The position numbers and the translations under genes are program-made. Shown one piece after another: positions 1 through 12,543 of a DNA stretch of 64,000 bases. The notes beneath the pieces are model-generated. The model saw only the letters and a list, made by a program, of their open reading frames with translations, was not told where the DNA came from and ran no database searches. The stretch comes from Phoma sp. XZ068 (taxonomy: Eukaryota > Ascomycota > Dothideomycetes > Pleosporales > Didymellaceae): assembly GCA_004835665.1 (NCBI GenBank), contig RBKR01000012.1:744001-808000 (forward strand). The letters are read 5' to 3'. Positions within the stretch are counted from its first letter, which is position 1; each line of letters opens with the position of its first letter.

Positions 1-329
1 AGCAGGACGCCCAAAGGAACACTATTCACAACCCCATCTACTTGACGTCGCCAGCAATTGGCATTGTCTCTCCTTCAACCCTCCGCGCCCGTTTTGAAGG
101 CGCTGCGCTGCGTTCTGCGACTCAGTGATCTGGCGGGTCGAAGGTCGACCGGGGTGTTCAAGGGATACTGCAGAGCGACCCGAATCTGCAGTGCCGCTAT
201 CTGAATGTTGCCCTTACATTCATCGTCGCCGAAAGGGAAGATGCATCGCCATGCATATTCGAATGGGGCTTATCCTTCGCAAGGAAGCACCTTCTCAATT
301 CAACCCCACAAGTACGTTCAGCTGCCGCA
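1..329. other. left edge, upstream of anp1
   Basis: I see no convincing coding region here. Short overlapping reading frames exist but match no family I recognise. This is most likely the promoter and 5' leader of the mannosyltransferase gene that follows. An upstream exon of that gene cannot be excluded, because its N-terminus is poorly conserved. Confidence 0.4.
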
Positions 330-1869
330 ATGCTCAGTACACCACTACCGACGCCTTTACCCTCCTTCTTGCACGACCACAAATCCTGGAAGCCTGATGC
401 TAACCACCAGTGCCACTGCAGATTCCAGCCGCGGTCACAACCCGCGCTTAGGCGGCGGAGGCAACTCATTCAGCGCCTGCTGCTTGTAGGCTCGATCTTC
501 CTCACAGCCTTCTACTTTATCTTCCCCGATCTACGACCGAACCTAGGCTCCGGCCCCCTTAGCTACCTGACCTCGAGTGAGGACTCGCAACTCGAGACAG
601 TACGATACTACGATCTGAACAATGTGCAAGGCACTGCACGAGGATGGGAAAGGGAAGAGAGAATATTGATTTGCGCGCCTCTGCGAGATGCGTCGCCGCA
701 TTTGCCCATGTTCTTCAGCCACCTGCAGAACTTGACGTACCCGCACAACTTGATCGATCTGGCCTTCCTTGTTGGAGACTCCAAAGACAACACTATCGCG
801 CTGTTGACCGAGAAGCTGGAAGAGCTGCAGGCCAACCCAGATCCCAAGAAGACTTTTGGCGAGATTTCAGTCATGGAGAAAGACTTTGGGCAGAAGGTTA
901 ACCAGGATGTCGAGTCGCGTCACGGTTTCGCGGCGCAGGCCGGCCGACGTAAGTCGATGGCCCAGGCACGCAACTGGCTGCTCAGTGCGGCTCTGCGACC
1001 TACCCACAGCTGGGTATACTGGAGAGATGTCGATGTCGAAACAGCGCCATTCACCATTCTCGAGGATCTTATGCGACACAACAAGGATGTCATCGTACCC
1101 AGTAAGTCGGGTTGGGTGTAATAAGTGTTATCAACCACTAATGTGTCTACACAGATGTCTGGCGCCCACTACCTGACTGGCTCGGTGGAGAGCAACCCTA
1201 CGATCTAAACTCCTGGCAAGAATCTGAGACTGCTCTCGCGCTCGCCGATACCCTCGACGAAGACGCCGTGATTGTCGAAGGTTACGCAGAGTACGCTACC
1301 TGGAGACCTCATCTGGCATATCTCCGTGATCCCTATGGCGACCCAGACATGGAGATGGACATCGATGGTGTTGGTGGTGTCAGTATCCTAGCCAAGGCCA
1401 AAGTCTTCCGCTCTGGCGTCCACTTTCCTGCTTTCAGCTTTGAAAAGCATGCAGAGACCGAAGGTTTCGGCAAGGTATGTTAGAGTAAATTTCAGATGCC
1501 CTCCAGGCACTAACAAAATGACAGATGGCCAAGCGTATGAAGTTTACTGTGGTTGGTCTGCCCCACTACACGATCTGGCATCTTTACGAGCCCAGTGTCG
1601 ACGATATTCGACATATGGAAGAAATGGAGAAGGAGCGCAGAAAGAAAGAGGAAGAGGAAAAGGCAAAGAAGGAGAAAGAGGAGAAGATTCACGCAACATT
1701 CGACACAAAGTCCTCGGAATGGGAAAAGGAGAAGTCCGAAGTCCAGGACCTTGTCCAGAAGGCCAAGAACGAAGAGAAGGCTCGCGCCGAAAAGGAACAG
1801 GCTGAAAAAGAGGGTGCAAAAGCTGTGAAGGCAGAGGAGAAAGTGGAAGAGAAGAAAGGGGGATCATAA
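330..1869 (+). CDS. anp1: Anp1-type alpha-mannosyltransferase (GT62, mannan polymerase II)
   Basis: Golgi mannosyltransferase of the Anp1/Van1/Mnn9 family, which in yeast extends the alpha-1,6 mannan backbone on N-glycans. Exons 330-1101, 1155-1474 and 1525-1869 (introns 53 and 50 bp) give 478 aa, close to yeast Anp1 (500 aa). A type II signal anchor follows an RRRR patch (about residues 47-65). The core shows the DxD-bearing HSWVYWRDVDVETAP segment, then VIVEGYAEYATWR, DGVGGVSILAKAKVFRSGV, HAETEGFGKMAK and GLPHYTIWHLYEPS. The GLPHYTIWHLYEPS segment and the long KE-rich tail (about residues 390-478) fit Anp1 rather than Mnn9 or Van1. The start is the first ATG of the open frame before the anchor; the extreme N-terminus is uncertain. 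Sure of family, fairly sure of subunit. Confidence 0.9.
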
Positions 1870-2733
1870 ACGTTGATTGTACGTCGATTTGTTGCGTTCT
1901 CGAGCGAAGCGTTCATCTAATCGCATGTAGGAGCGTTCCCTAAAAGCTGCGAACATGAGGGCTGGCCGGCTCCTCTTCGCGTTTACTTCTTGCCTGTCTG
2001 AAGGATTCTTCAACGCTACGTAAGGCTTGAGTAGGTGCTGCTCATGCAACAACGACCGTTACGATTCTGGTTGGGCTATATGAGAACACATCTTATCTAC
2101 CGACCTTTCATCTTCTCACTACACGTTAACGGAGCCGCGAAATGAGTGGAAGCACGGCAGGCCAACTTTTCTACATTTCGGCTACATACACGACACGGTA
2201 AGCCGGTCTTGTTGATCCATTTAGAGTACTTGATGTTGATGAGCTTTTCCCTCACATCAAAGCTGGTATACATTAGACAATTGCCGCATTTGGGGCGTTC
2301 TCAGCTCGATAGTAAGATTTGAGCGGTGCGTTTGTAACAATATTATCATGGTTTGACAAATTGGGTTATTCTCAAAATTTGTTGATGATGACGCTCAAAG
2401 TTCAGCGCGCGGACAACCTGGCCTTTGCGGAGAGCGCTGGAGACCTCCGAGCAGCGTGCTTGGCATGAGCTTCCAAGTCTAACATACCTTCAATCGTGTT
2501 CTCTTACGCTGATGCCTGCCAACCTTGCTTGACGTATTCAATTAGACGTCAGCATCTCTCGGTAGCACACACGTGTCGATACATACAGGCAACCGTGCTA
2601 CGAGCTATGCGTTTTCTCATCTGAGCTTTCTGAACGAGACATGTAGCTATATCCCCACCACGACAACTACATACACGTTGCGCCCACCACGCCTTTGTCG
2701 CGCCATACATACAAACACGCATAGACCGTCGCA
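1870..2733. other. intergenic, anp1 to gea
   Basis: An 864-bp spacer between two same-strand genes. Only short unconvincing reading frames are present. It should hold the anp1 3' UTR and the promoter of the ARF-GEF gene; I see no repeat or RNA gene. Confidence 0.5.
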
Positions 2734-5700
2734 ATGTCGAGCAGCGACAGTGAAGTCGACGACGCAACCCTCCATCAAAATGCGCCTGCGAGCCTAGACC
2801 CGCGACCCATTGCCGTCGCAGTAAACCCGGTTGCCTTGGTGGTCACAGAATGTATCACGGTGACCTCTGCGATGCGAAAGCACGCCCGCTGGGCTCACTC
2901 GTCAGTCTCCGCAATTCTGGGCGGCTCGTCGAACAAAACGCCTGCTGTCCAGCGGCGGGACCGTACAGGACAGGGGATAATCAGCGGCGGAGAGCAAGAG
3001 GAAGCTGTACCCAGCAGATGGGGACTACGCGGGAAGAAAGGGAAGAGCTTGCAGGACAACCCCCTAATGTCTGCATTTGCGCGGCTAAGGAATGATCTGA
3101 AGGGCTGCAAAGGTGAGTCCGCACGCGAACGTTACTTAGAGCCTTGCTAATGCTACTGCAGACATCAGGACCTTCGATACTCCCTCGATGCTACATCCCT
3201 TCCTCCAAGTCATCCGCTCTTCGTCTACGTCTGCGCCCATCACTTCGCTCGCCCTCATCGCCATCACCAAGTTCCTTTCCTACGGCGTCATTGGCCATGA
3301 CTCTCCTCGTCTTCCAGAAGCTATGCAGCAGCTCTCCTCAGCCATCACACATTGCCGCTTCGAAGCGAGCGACTCGGCCGCCGACGAGATTGTACTCCTG
3401 CGTATATTGAAACTTATGGAGGGTATGATTTCAGGACCCGGCGGACAAGTTCTTGGTGACGAAAGCGTTTGCGAAATGATGGAGACAGGACTGAGCATGT
3501 GCTGCCAGGCAAGATTATCGGAGCTGCTTCGTCGCTCTGCAGAGATAGCTATGGTTTCCATGTGCCAGGTCATATTCCGCAGGCTGAAGACTTTGGAGAT
3601 CGAGACACCAGATGAGCTTGATGCGCTGGACGAGGAACTAGAAGGAAAGAGCGAGTCCGAAGGCCTGAAGATGGACCCATCTGCCAACGGCCAAGGCGAT
3701 GTTGCACAATCTAAGGTCGAATCGCCACAGCAACCCAGCAACTCTGAGGGAGGCCAGGAGGACCGTGAAGATACAGCCAATCCAGCCAGCAGTACACTCG
3801 ATCTACCCGCAACAGCGGAAGGCGAACAACCACCTGCGGAAATCAGGCCGTATTCCTTGCCATCTATACGAGAGCTCTTCAGAGTACTGGTCGACTTGCT
3901 AGACCCGCATGACCGTCAGCATACGGATACCATGCGCGTAATGGCGCTACGCATCGTCGATGTTGCGCTCGAAGTTGCCGGGCCCTCAATAGCGAGCCAC
4001 CCAAGTCTCGCGAACCTGGCGAAAGACACGCTCTGCCGACACCTCTTCCAACTTGTCAGGTCAGACAACATGGCTGTTCTGAACGAGTCACTACGCGTCG
4101 CTGGCACCCTCCTTGCCACCTGCAGAAATGTGCTTAAACTGCAGCAAGAGCTCTACCTCTCCTACGTGGTTGCTTGTCTGTTCCCACGAGTCGAGATACC
4201 ACAGGAACCTGGCATCGACCAGTCCTTGTACGAGGGTGTGCCGCAAGCGCCCAGTCTAATTAAGCCACCGCCACAACAAGCTGCCACAAGCGGTCGGTCG
4301 ACACCAGTACCAGTCAAGGACAGACAGAAACTCGGTCTGGAGGGCGGCGCTCGAAAACCGGATGCTAGGGAAGCTATGGTCGAGAACCTTGGTGGTCTTG
4401 TCCGCATACCGTCCTTCATGGCTGAACTGTTTGTCAACTACGACTGCGAGATCGATCGCGGCGATGTCTGCATGGACATTGTTGGTCTTCTTTCGCGCAA
4501 TGCTTTCCCTGATTCGGCAACATGGAGCACGGTCAACGTGCCTCCGCTATGCTTGGATGCGTTGCTAGGGTTCGTGCAGTCAATAGCAGACCGCTTGGAA
4601 GAGGAGCCCGCGACTGAGGGCTTTCCCAGTGCCCAAGCATTGCGTGAACAGCGACTACGAAAAAAGATCATCATCCGCGGAGCTACGAAATTCAACGAGA
4701 AACCAAAGGCTGGTATTGCATTCCTCGTGTCGCAAGGTATAATATATGATCCAGACGATCCAAATGCCATCGCCGAGTTTGTCAAGGGCACAACTCGAGT
4801 CGACAAGAAGGTCTTGGGAGAGTTCCTCTCTAAGCGCGACAACGAACCCATACTGAAAGCTTTCATGAAGCTTTTCGACTTCCGAGGATTACGCCTTGAT
4901 GAGGCGCTGAGACTCCTCCTGCACACCTTCCGTCTCCCCGGTGAATCGGCGCTTATTGAGAGGATCATCACGGACTTCTCCGAGGAGTATTACAATGCAG
5001 CTCAACCAGAGGAGATTGCGAACAAGGATGCCATCTTCGTGCTCACCTACGCTGTCATCATGCTCAACACTGATCAACACAATCCTAACTTGAAGGGCGA
5101 CAAGCGAATGAAGGTCGAAGACTTTGCAAAGAACCTCCGTGGCGTCAACGATGGAAAGAACTTCGATCCCGACTATCTGCAGGCCATCTACGACTCGATC
5201 AAGACACGTGAGATCATTCTTCCCGAAGAGCACAACGACCGGAATGCCTATGATCATGCCTGGAAGGAACTGCTAGTCAAGGTCCAGTCCACTTCAAATA
5301 TGATCATCTGCGACACCAACATCTTTGATGCAGACATGTTTGCAGCAACATGGAAGCCGATTGTGGCAACACTGTCATACGTTTTCATGTCGGCAACAGA
5401 CGATGCCGTGTTTTCACGTGTCGTTCTGGGCTTTGATCAATGTGCGCAGATCGCTGCGAAGTATGGCTTGAACGATGCATTAGATCGTATCATTTCCAGC
5501 CTCGCATACATCAGCACATTAGCGCCTGATGTGCCACCCAGCACGTCATTGAACACTGAGGTTCAGGCCGATAAGAAGAGCGTCATGGTTAGCGAGACAG
5601 CCGTGCGCTTTGGGCGCGATGGCAGAGCGCAGCTGGCGACTGTCGTCTTGTTCCAGGTCATCAAGGGCAACGAGGCCGGCATTCGAGATGGTTGGAACCA

Positions 5701-7612
5701 TCTCATCCGCATCATGGTCAATCTCTTCATCAACTCCCTCATCCCGCCGTACTTCCTTTCCTTCCAGAAAACACTCGCACTGCCACCGATACCACTTCAG
5801 AACCCTGCGCAGGTCATTGATCGAGCTGAACGTCCAGCTGATGCAGGCATCTTCTCCGCATTCACATCGTATGTATCAAGTTTCGCCAACGACGAGCCGC
5901 CAGAGCCATCAGACCAGGAGATTGAGTATACACTTTGCACAGTCGACACAGTCAAGGAATGTCACTTCGAGGACATTCTCGCAAATATCAGCCAGCTGCC
6001 TCTCGAAGCGCTGCGGTCATTGCTCGAGTCACTGCTTGAGCACATCCCCGAAGACGGCGAACCAAGGGTGATTGTGGTCAAGCCAGAGGTTCCGGGACAG
6101 GCTGCTCGACCAAATGGCAGCAGGATCAAGGGCAAAGGACCGCTTTATGACCCTAGCCTCGTCTTCGTTCTTGAACTGGCCACTGTGCTTGCTCAGCGTG
6201 ACGAAGAGACCGTTAAGGAGCTTGCGAAGGATGTCACGGATGCTTTGTCGAGTGTCATTCGTGACGCACCGAAGCATCATCCTGTCGTCATTGCACGATC
6301 GGTCTACTACCTCCTTGGACTCCTCAAGGCCAGTAACGACTATGACTTTATCCGCGCTCCTGTTCTTCTGCACACGTTCTCGAGCTTCGACGAAGCCTTG
6401 CTCAAGGAGTGCTCGCAGCCACTCCTCCACGGCCTCTCAGAATGTTGCAAGGGTCCAGTCGCTCTTCGCAGTGAACTAGCAGGCTCGCCAGATTTCTGGA
6501 CCATTCTGAGCCGTCTGTGTGGAGTGCCAGAAGCAGCGGGTGATGTCTTCCAGCTTGTTGAAGATCTTACCACTTCGCCTCAACCGTGCATCACTGCAGA
6601 CAACTACGAAGCTACGATTGCGCTGCTAAACGAGTTCGCTACGCAAGCGCAGGTTGGCGCACGCGAAGAACAGCTCCACGATCAGGCTGCCCGTCGCGGC
6701 AAGGGTCAGAAGCCTAAAAAGCCCGAGAGCACTGAAGTTGTGGTCCGCGGCAGCAAAGCTATGACAATCGTCTTCCAATTATCGACCAAAGTACCGGCAT
6801 TCATCGAGCACTCGCATCTTGAGACAACTGAAGGTATGTCAGCGCATTACTGATGTCCCAACTTTGACAGGAACAAATGCTAACACAACACAGCATGGAC
6901 AGCATACTGGTCCCCCATCCTCAAGACCCTTGCTCACCAATGCCTCAATCCCTGCCGCGAGATCCGCTCCAACGCTTTTTCCTCCATCCAACGGACCCTG
7001 CTATCCTCCGATCTTGCATCCCCTGATCACAAAGAATGGACCGCAATCTTCTCCTCCATCCTCATGCCTCTCATCACCCAGCTCCTTAAACCTGAGGTCT
7101 ACCAATCCGACCCACTCGGCATGAGCGAAACCCGCGTCCGCGCGGCGACCCTCCTGAGCAAGGTATTCCTGCACTACCTCGTGCTCCTGAGCGAAGTAGA
7201 AGCCGACAAAGAATTTCTGGACCTGTGGCTGAAAATCATAACCATCATGGACCGCCTCGTCAACAGCGGACAGGGCGACATGGAAGAAGCCGTCGGCGAG
7301 AACCTGAAGAACATGCTGCTCGTGCTGTCCAACGGTGGCTATCTCGTTCCGCCGGACGAGCAGCCGGAGAAAGAGCAGTTGTGGAATGAGACGTGGAAGA
7401 GGATTAATAGATTCCAGCCGAACCTGTTCGCGGAGTTGTTCCCCGAGGAGGTGGGCAAGCCGAAGCGTAGCAAGGATGAGAGAAGGAGCAGGGATGAGCG
7501 GCCGAAGGAGGTCGTTGCGGAGCCGGCAGCGGCGGTGGAGACGCAGGGTGAGAGTGAAGATGTCGTTGGGCAGGGGAAGGAGAAGGAAGGGGATGCTGAG
7601 AAGGAGACTTAG
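2734..7612 (+). CDS. gea2: Golgi ARF guanine-nucleotide exchange factor, Gea1/2-GBF1 type
   Basis: Sec7-domain exchange factor that loads GTP on ARF at the Golgi and drives COPI coat recruitment. Exons 2734-3112, 3162-6833 and 6894-7612 (introns 49 and 60 bp) give 1589 aa, within the usual range of the large Gea/GBF1/BIG proteins. The N-terminal dimerisation region leads to the HUS box (VNYDCEIDRGDVCMDIVGLL, about residue 552). The Sec7 domain spans about 640-830 and carries the glutamic finger E721 in FRLPGESALIER, followed by VIMLNTDQHNPN. HDS-type helical regions follow. The tail is Lys/Glu-rich and looks disordered. The RLPGES finger context matches Gea/GBF1 better than Sec7/BIG. All three exons are phase-consistent. 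Confidence 0.94.
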
Positions 7613-8359
7613 GTGCTCTTACTCTCTAGCTAGCCCGAGGTCGCATTGCATGTCTATAGCCATTAATAGATTACGATATTGTAGCGAAAATGTTTGTTCC
7701 TGCCTTTATTTGATGAACACTATCGCTTCTCGGTGAAGCTCTTGCTCGATCTCAATTATGCTTTGAGAACCCGGCAACAAGTCATCGGCGTTGAGGCCGG
7801 CGAACTACTGCCCGATAGCACTGCAGTGCCAGTGCCCGCCCAATCTTGGAGACTCGGATTGCAGGAATTATTCGAACGACTCAAGCACTCTCCGTACCAG
7901 TGTGCGGGCCCTGGAGAGTTATTCCTGTTGAACATCTAAACAACACACTGGCAAACTCGACAGGTGCATATTTCCAAAGCTTATATCGGCCCAGACATAA
8001 TTACACATGGTTAGCCATAGAGGATTCGCAGGTCAGCCGATATTTCCAGAGTATTGGGATAAAACTCATTGCTGTTATTTCGTGGCACTGAGAAATCGTA
8101 GCTTATGTCTGAAAGTGTTTAACGAGCTCGAGATGAATAATGGAAGTTTGGGGTCAAGCCTTGAAGCTGGTGTCTGTGCCCGTTGGGAATATCATCTGAC
8201 TTAGGTAAATCTTCCTGGTTTAAGACATGACTATGTTTACAACGCCATTGATGTCTGATTATAGCTCCTCTTTAACTGCAGTGCGACTTACGTATAGGAG
8301 ATCGTTAAGAACACAAGCTACCCACCTTCACTATTGTTCAGAAACACCTTCTCCCGTTG
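7613..8359. other. convergent intergenic, gea to HET gene
   Basis: A 747-bp region between convergent genes. It contains an 81-codon reading frame (7694-7939) with no recognisable features, probably chance. It should hold both 3' UTRs. Confidence 0.45.
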
Positions 8360-10452
8360 CTATCCCAGCACAACAATCTCCCTTCTAAAGTGTTTCCGCC
8401 AGTTCCTCTCTTCCACTGGCCATGTATGTCGTTCTGGCTCCCGCCGGTGAGAAGTAGCCGTAAACTTAGCCACACGAGTGATGTCGATCACTGGAAGCAA
8501 AGCACCCGGAATATCGACGGTAACAACCCCCACCCGCTCGTAATATGTTCCATGACTTTGCAACAGTAGAAAGTATGCCTTCTTTTCCAGGATTCGGAAT
8601 ATATCTTGGAACTCTGGACTTTCCCGCTCTGGTGGCGGTAGCAGAACGCATTTAAGGGCCGAGTTGATGAGTTTATATGGCTCAATGTCCCATCGAACCT
8701 CTTCTATGACCATATGCAAATTGCCGTTGTACGGTATCGTAATGACATAATCCGTGACCGCCGCCTCAGCTTCATATGGAACGGAAGGAAGCAGAGTCAC
8801 CTCCGAAACTTCCGACTCCAGCTGTAGTCGCTGCGGGCAGTCGAGCGGAAGGATCCCAGACTGTGGGACCAGGGCGGGTAGACTTGCGATTCCTTGTTCA
8901 TTATGTAGAGATATTCGTCGGATATCGATGGACTCCTTGAATTCACAACTTCCTTCCCATCCAAGCGACGACCAGCTGGGGAAGCCGCTGCGTCGCCGGC
9001 GTGGAGAAAATTCGTGAGTCCATGTCAGTGCGATTTCTCCGCGAGGGCAAGATTGAGGATTGTCAAGCTCGATCGAGGCACTGGTGCTGTCGAAGTGGAA
9101 TGGAACACCCCAGATGTGATGGATCCCCTCACTTATCAGCGTATTCAACGCCCCACTGATAGCATTCAGCGCATCTCTGTCAAATCTAAGAGCGCGCTTG
9201 CTGTATGCAGAAAGGAATCCGACAGCCTGAGTGAAAGGTAAATTGTCAAAATCCATCTGTAATCTCGCAGTACTGTCCCGCCGGGGCGTAAAATCATTCA
9301 AACACTCATCATCGAAAGCCAGCCCGCGCGAACCATATGGTGTTGGAGAACACATAGTTTCGTACCGGGTATGTGTGTTGCAAACGAATATCATCTGCCG
9401 ATCAGTGAAGATCAGTCGTCTTCGAGATAAGAAGCCTTCTTGGTAAGTCCACGCTCGAGACGCCCACTTAGAAGAAGTAAAAACGTCGTACAGTCTTGAA
9501 ATGGCCGGAAGAGCATAGAAGTTGGTAGAACCCATTGTTTCGGACTTCAGAGCAGATCGAAATGTTGGCCAAACTCCGGGCAGTCCGTACGATGGATCTT
9601 CTCCTGCTGCAGCAATTATGGTTACGTCTGCTGCCGAGTATATGTTACCCATCTGGGCTATTTGTAACCTGGTTTTGTTTGGATCACCTTGCTGGATGCA
9701 CTGTCTTCATTAGCAGTAGAACAGCGCAGGGATAGCTGATGACATACATACCGGTCGATCCAAAGAAACCTGTATCCTAAATCGCAGGTCACCTGCATGC
9801 ACTGCTGGATCGTTTTGGGCAGAAGCTCCCATTCTTCGAGGTCTTCAGTCTTTGGGCTTACTGTAGCACCCCAGACGTATGACAGAGCAATGAACGTACA
9901 CCCAGATGATGCATCCACAACCCGTCTTTCCATGCAATCGATGAGCCTAAGATTCTGAAGACGTGGTTGGTGAAGCAAAGCACATTGCTCACCATGCACC
10001 GACTTGCAATCTAACAGCCACTTCCTCGCCAAACTCAAATCTACAGTCCGAGGGTAAAACGACCGTAGATGTGTCATCATCTGCTCGCGATCTATGCGCG
10101 AGACCAGGATGTGCGGTTTGTCAAATCTATCAGAAATGTAATTATTTGCAAGCAGACTGATGGGATTGTGCATGAGATCTTTGCTTGCAAGAGACGGATG
10201 ATTGATGTTGTGCCTCATCTCGAACCGTTCATATTCATATGCGCCCTCGAGTGTGAAATAGTGCGCAAAAAAGCGACAAATCCGACAATTTGATGGCTCC
10301 AACTCCTTCCTAATAATACGTAGGCGTTGGTGTGCGTACCTATTTGTCAGATTTCCCCAAGGCCTATGGCGGCACTTATTGCAGAGGTTCGATTCTTGGT
10401 CGTCGACCTGTGTGGGTTTAGTATGAGCTTCTTCTGTGGGATTCTCGAACAT
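8360..10452 (-). CDS. HET-domain (heterokaryon incompatibility) protein
   Basis: Protein of the fungal HET family, which acts in allorecognition and programmed cell death after fusion of unlike hyphae. Exons 10452-9748 and 9700-8360 (47-bp intron) give 681 aa. The HET core is clear: FIALSYVWGA at residues 187-196, YRFLWIDRYCIQQGDP across the splice junction at residue 235, then YSAADVTIIAAAG. The join restores the canonical DRYCIQQ sequence, which supports the intron. Before the HET core are two cysteine pairs (C24-C27 and C56-C59), a possible zinc-binding element. The C-terminal half (about 300-681) matches no repeat family such as WD40, ankyrin or NACHT by eye. HET genes are often lineage-specific, and this one borders a gene-free tract. 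Confidence 0.88.
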
Positions 10453-12543
10453 GATTGAGCGGTTCTTCGTCTGTCAAGTCTGTGTCGGGGCTGGGCAGTG
10501 TTGGAGAAGGAGCGAGCTCAAGTGAGTCCATATGCGAGGCAGCTGCGCCTCGAGGCGCTAGGCTGAGAACAGAACCACTTCAGCCTGATCAGACATCCTG
10601 CCTTGTGTAACTATCTTGTGCAAAGCGGCAGCCAGTCCTGTGAACTGAGGCTCTAGAGTGTTGGCATTTCGGGGAGAATGAATGTTGACAAAGTTGTCGA
10701 GGACCTTGACTATTCGTTGACGTCCCTAATTGAGGGAAACCATAGCGCGCACTCAGGCCTTGTTAACAGAAGGCTACTATTCAATTCTAGGCAAATCATT
10801 CCGTGCTCTATGTATTCAGTGGGACATGTCTGCAGTATAACGCTTCGTTCAATTTATATCGCCTGTGACAGAGCTGTGACATAGACCGTATGAAGGAGCA
10901 GTCGGAGGGAGCAGACGGAAGGATCAAGGGGAAGGAACCTGCCTCAAATACTAGGCTCTAATAACAACAATATAGCAAAGAGTGAGATAGATACATTCCT
11001 GAAGAGGGAGCTTCTATATATATCTGCTGAACCCTTCTACCTAAATTGCAGCCCGACCGTGTGCATATCCACGATGTAGGATTCACCATCCCACTCAAAC
11101 GCAGCATGCAATCCTCAACATCGGCTTGGTGTGCTCTTAAAATTCAGGAACGCTTGTACTCTCCATCTCTGACGGCACTCACTCTCTAAGCCAAAAGAAG
11201 TAACTGTGATGATTTTCATAGACCACAACAACCGCGATTCCGTTCCTTTTTGTAGTTACTATAACTATCCCTTACTTCTCGCTCCAGTAAGAATTCAACG
11301 CGCTCCGGGCCCTTGGTGATTCATGAGAAGTTCACGGATCACATGGCCTTGCGCCGGCGACGGTTCATTCGAAATCTGCCCTATGAAATTTCCACGGTAA
11401 TGTATTGTCTTGCCATGGTTTCAACGGGTAACGGGGAATCAGAATTCGATTCAAGTCCGGAGAAGGAGCCTAAGAAGCGGCTACTATATTCAAGGAAGGT
11501 AGCAGGCGCGCATGTCACCCAATCCCGACATGGCGGAGGTAGCAGCAATAAGTACTATTACGGGGCTCTTTTGGATCTTGCAAGCGTCAATAATAGAGCC
11601 TGAACAGTGTACTAGCTAGTAAAAACTGTAATATTACTAGATTATAGGCAAATAGTATTGTACAATACCACTGTAGGTAAGAGTCTCGTGTAGGAATTAT
11701 ACTAGTAGAGGTTAACACTCTACCTACGTAATAGAGCTATAACAGTAGTAATAGACTTATTATACTACCTTTTCTACTTGGTATTCTGTATTTAGACTCC
11801 TAAAGGGTAAACATACACACTAGAAGGTGCAATATACACAAACAGGTACCGTTGGCTTATACACCTACACAAGCTCCCTTTACAGATTTATACCTAACCC
11901 GCTCTATGCAATTGTGCATTGTTACAGACTAAGTCTAAGGTGGACTCCTTCTATCTGCTCCTTCTTCCTCTACACCCCTGCTCACACCCTCCTCCCCGGC
12001 TGTCCTTCATTCTATCCATAATATCCATTATCTCCATCACATCTACCACCAGCCATACCACCAAACCAGACCAACTCTATATTACAGCCCACATACCGAC
12101 ACCAATAAGATCCTATTACACCCGATCTGCCCAAGCTATCGCTCTACAACTATTATTGATATAGGTGCTTGATACTGACATGTCGATCTTAACCTTGCGT
12201 CCGAGAGATTTTAACTTGACTGTGTATGGTTTGTTGAATACGGATGGTTGATTGACTGACTGAGTATCGTGGTAATCCGGCATGGACTACGTATAGGACA
12301 GCGTGAACTTTGAGTTTTGTCTTGCAAAGTTCAATTGCTTGGGCATGTGCTAGCACTTCTTCGCTGGAAAAGATTGCTGCGCGCTGAGGACGTGTTTGGG
12401 AGGTATAGCACAGCACGCCGCGTGACAGACACAAGGCCTGGGTATAAAACCATGCAATATTCAAGTCGGTCACTCGTGTCTTCAGACATCAAGTAATACG
12501 TTGACCCATTACTTCCCACCACACCACCTCTATCACCTCCCCT
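10453..12543. other. 2.1-kb gene-free tract with AT-rich patch
   Basis: No supported gene. The left part should hold the HET-gene promoter. From about 11590 to 11830 the sequence becomes strongly AT-rich, full of TA and TAG/CTA steps, unlike its flanks. This resembles a decayed, RIP-like remnant, but no transposon ends or coding relics are visible. Nearer the MATE gene the sequence is ordinary. Confidence 0.5.
11655..11668. repeat. 14-bp perfect palindrome in AT-rich patch
   Basis: The 14 bases GTATTGTACAATAC equal their own reverse complement. They sit in the centre of the AT-rich patch. A function is not evident; palindromes of this size do arise by chance in AT-rich DNA. Confidence 0.5.

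Noticed and set aside
10453..12543. Possible transposable element in the gene-free tract
   Set aside because: AT-rich patch only; no terminal repeats, target-site duplication or transposase/reverse-transcriptase relics could be seen.
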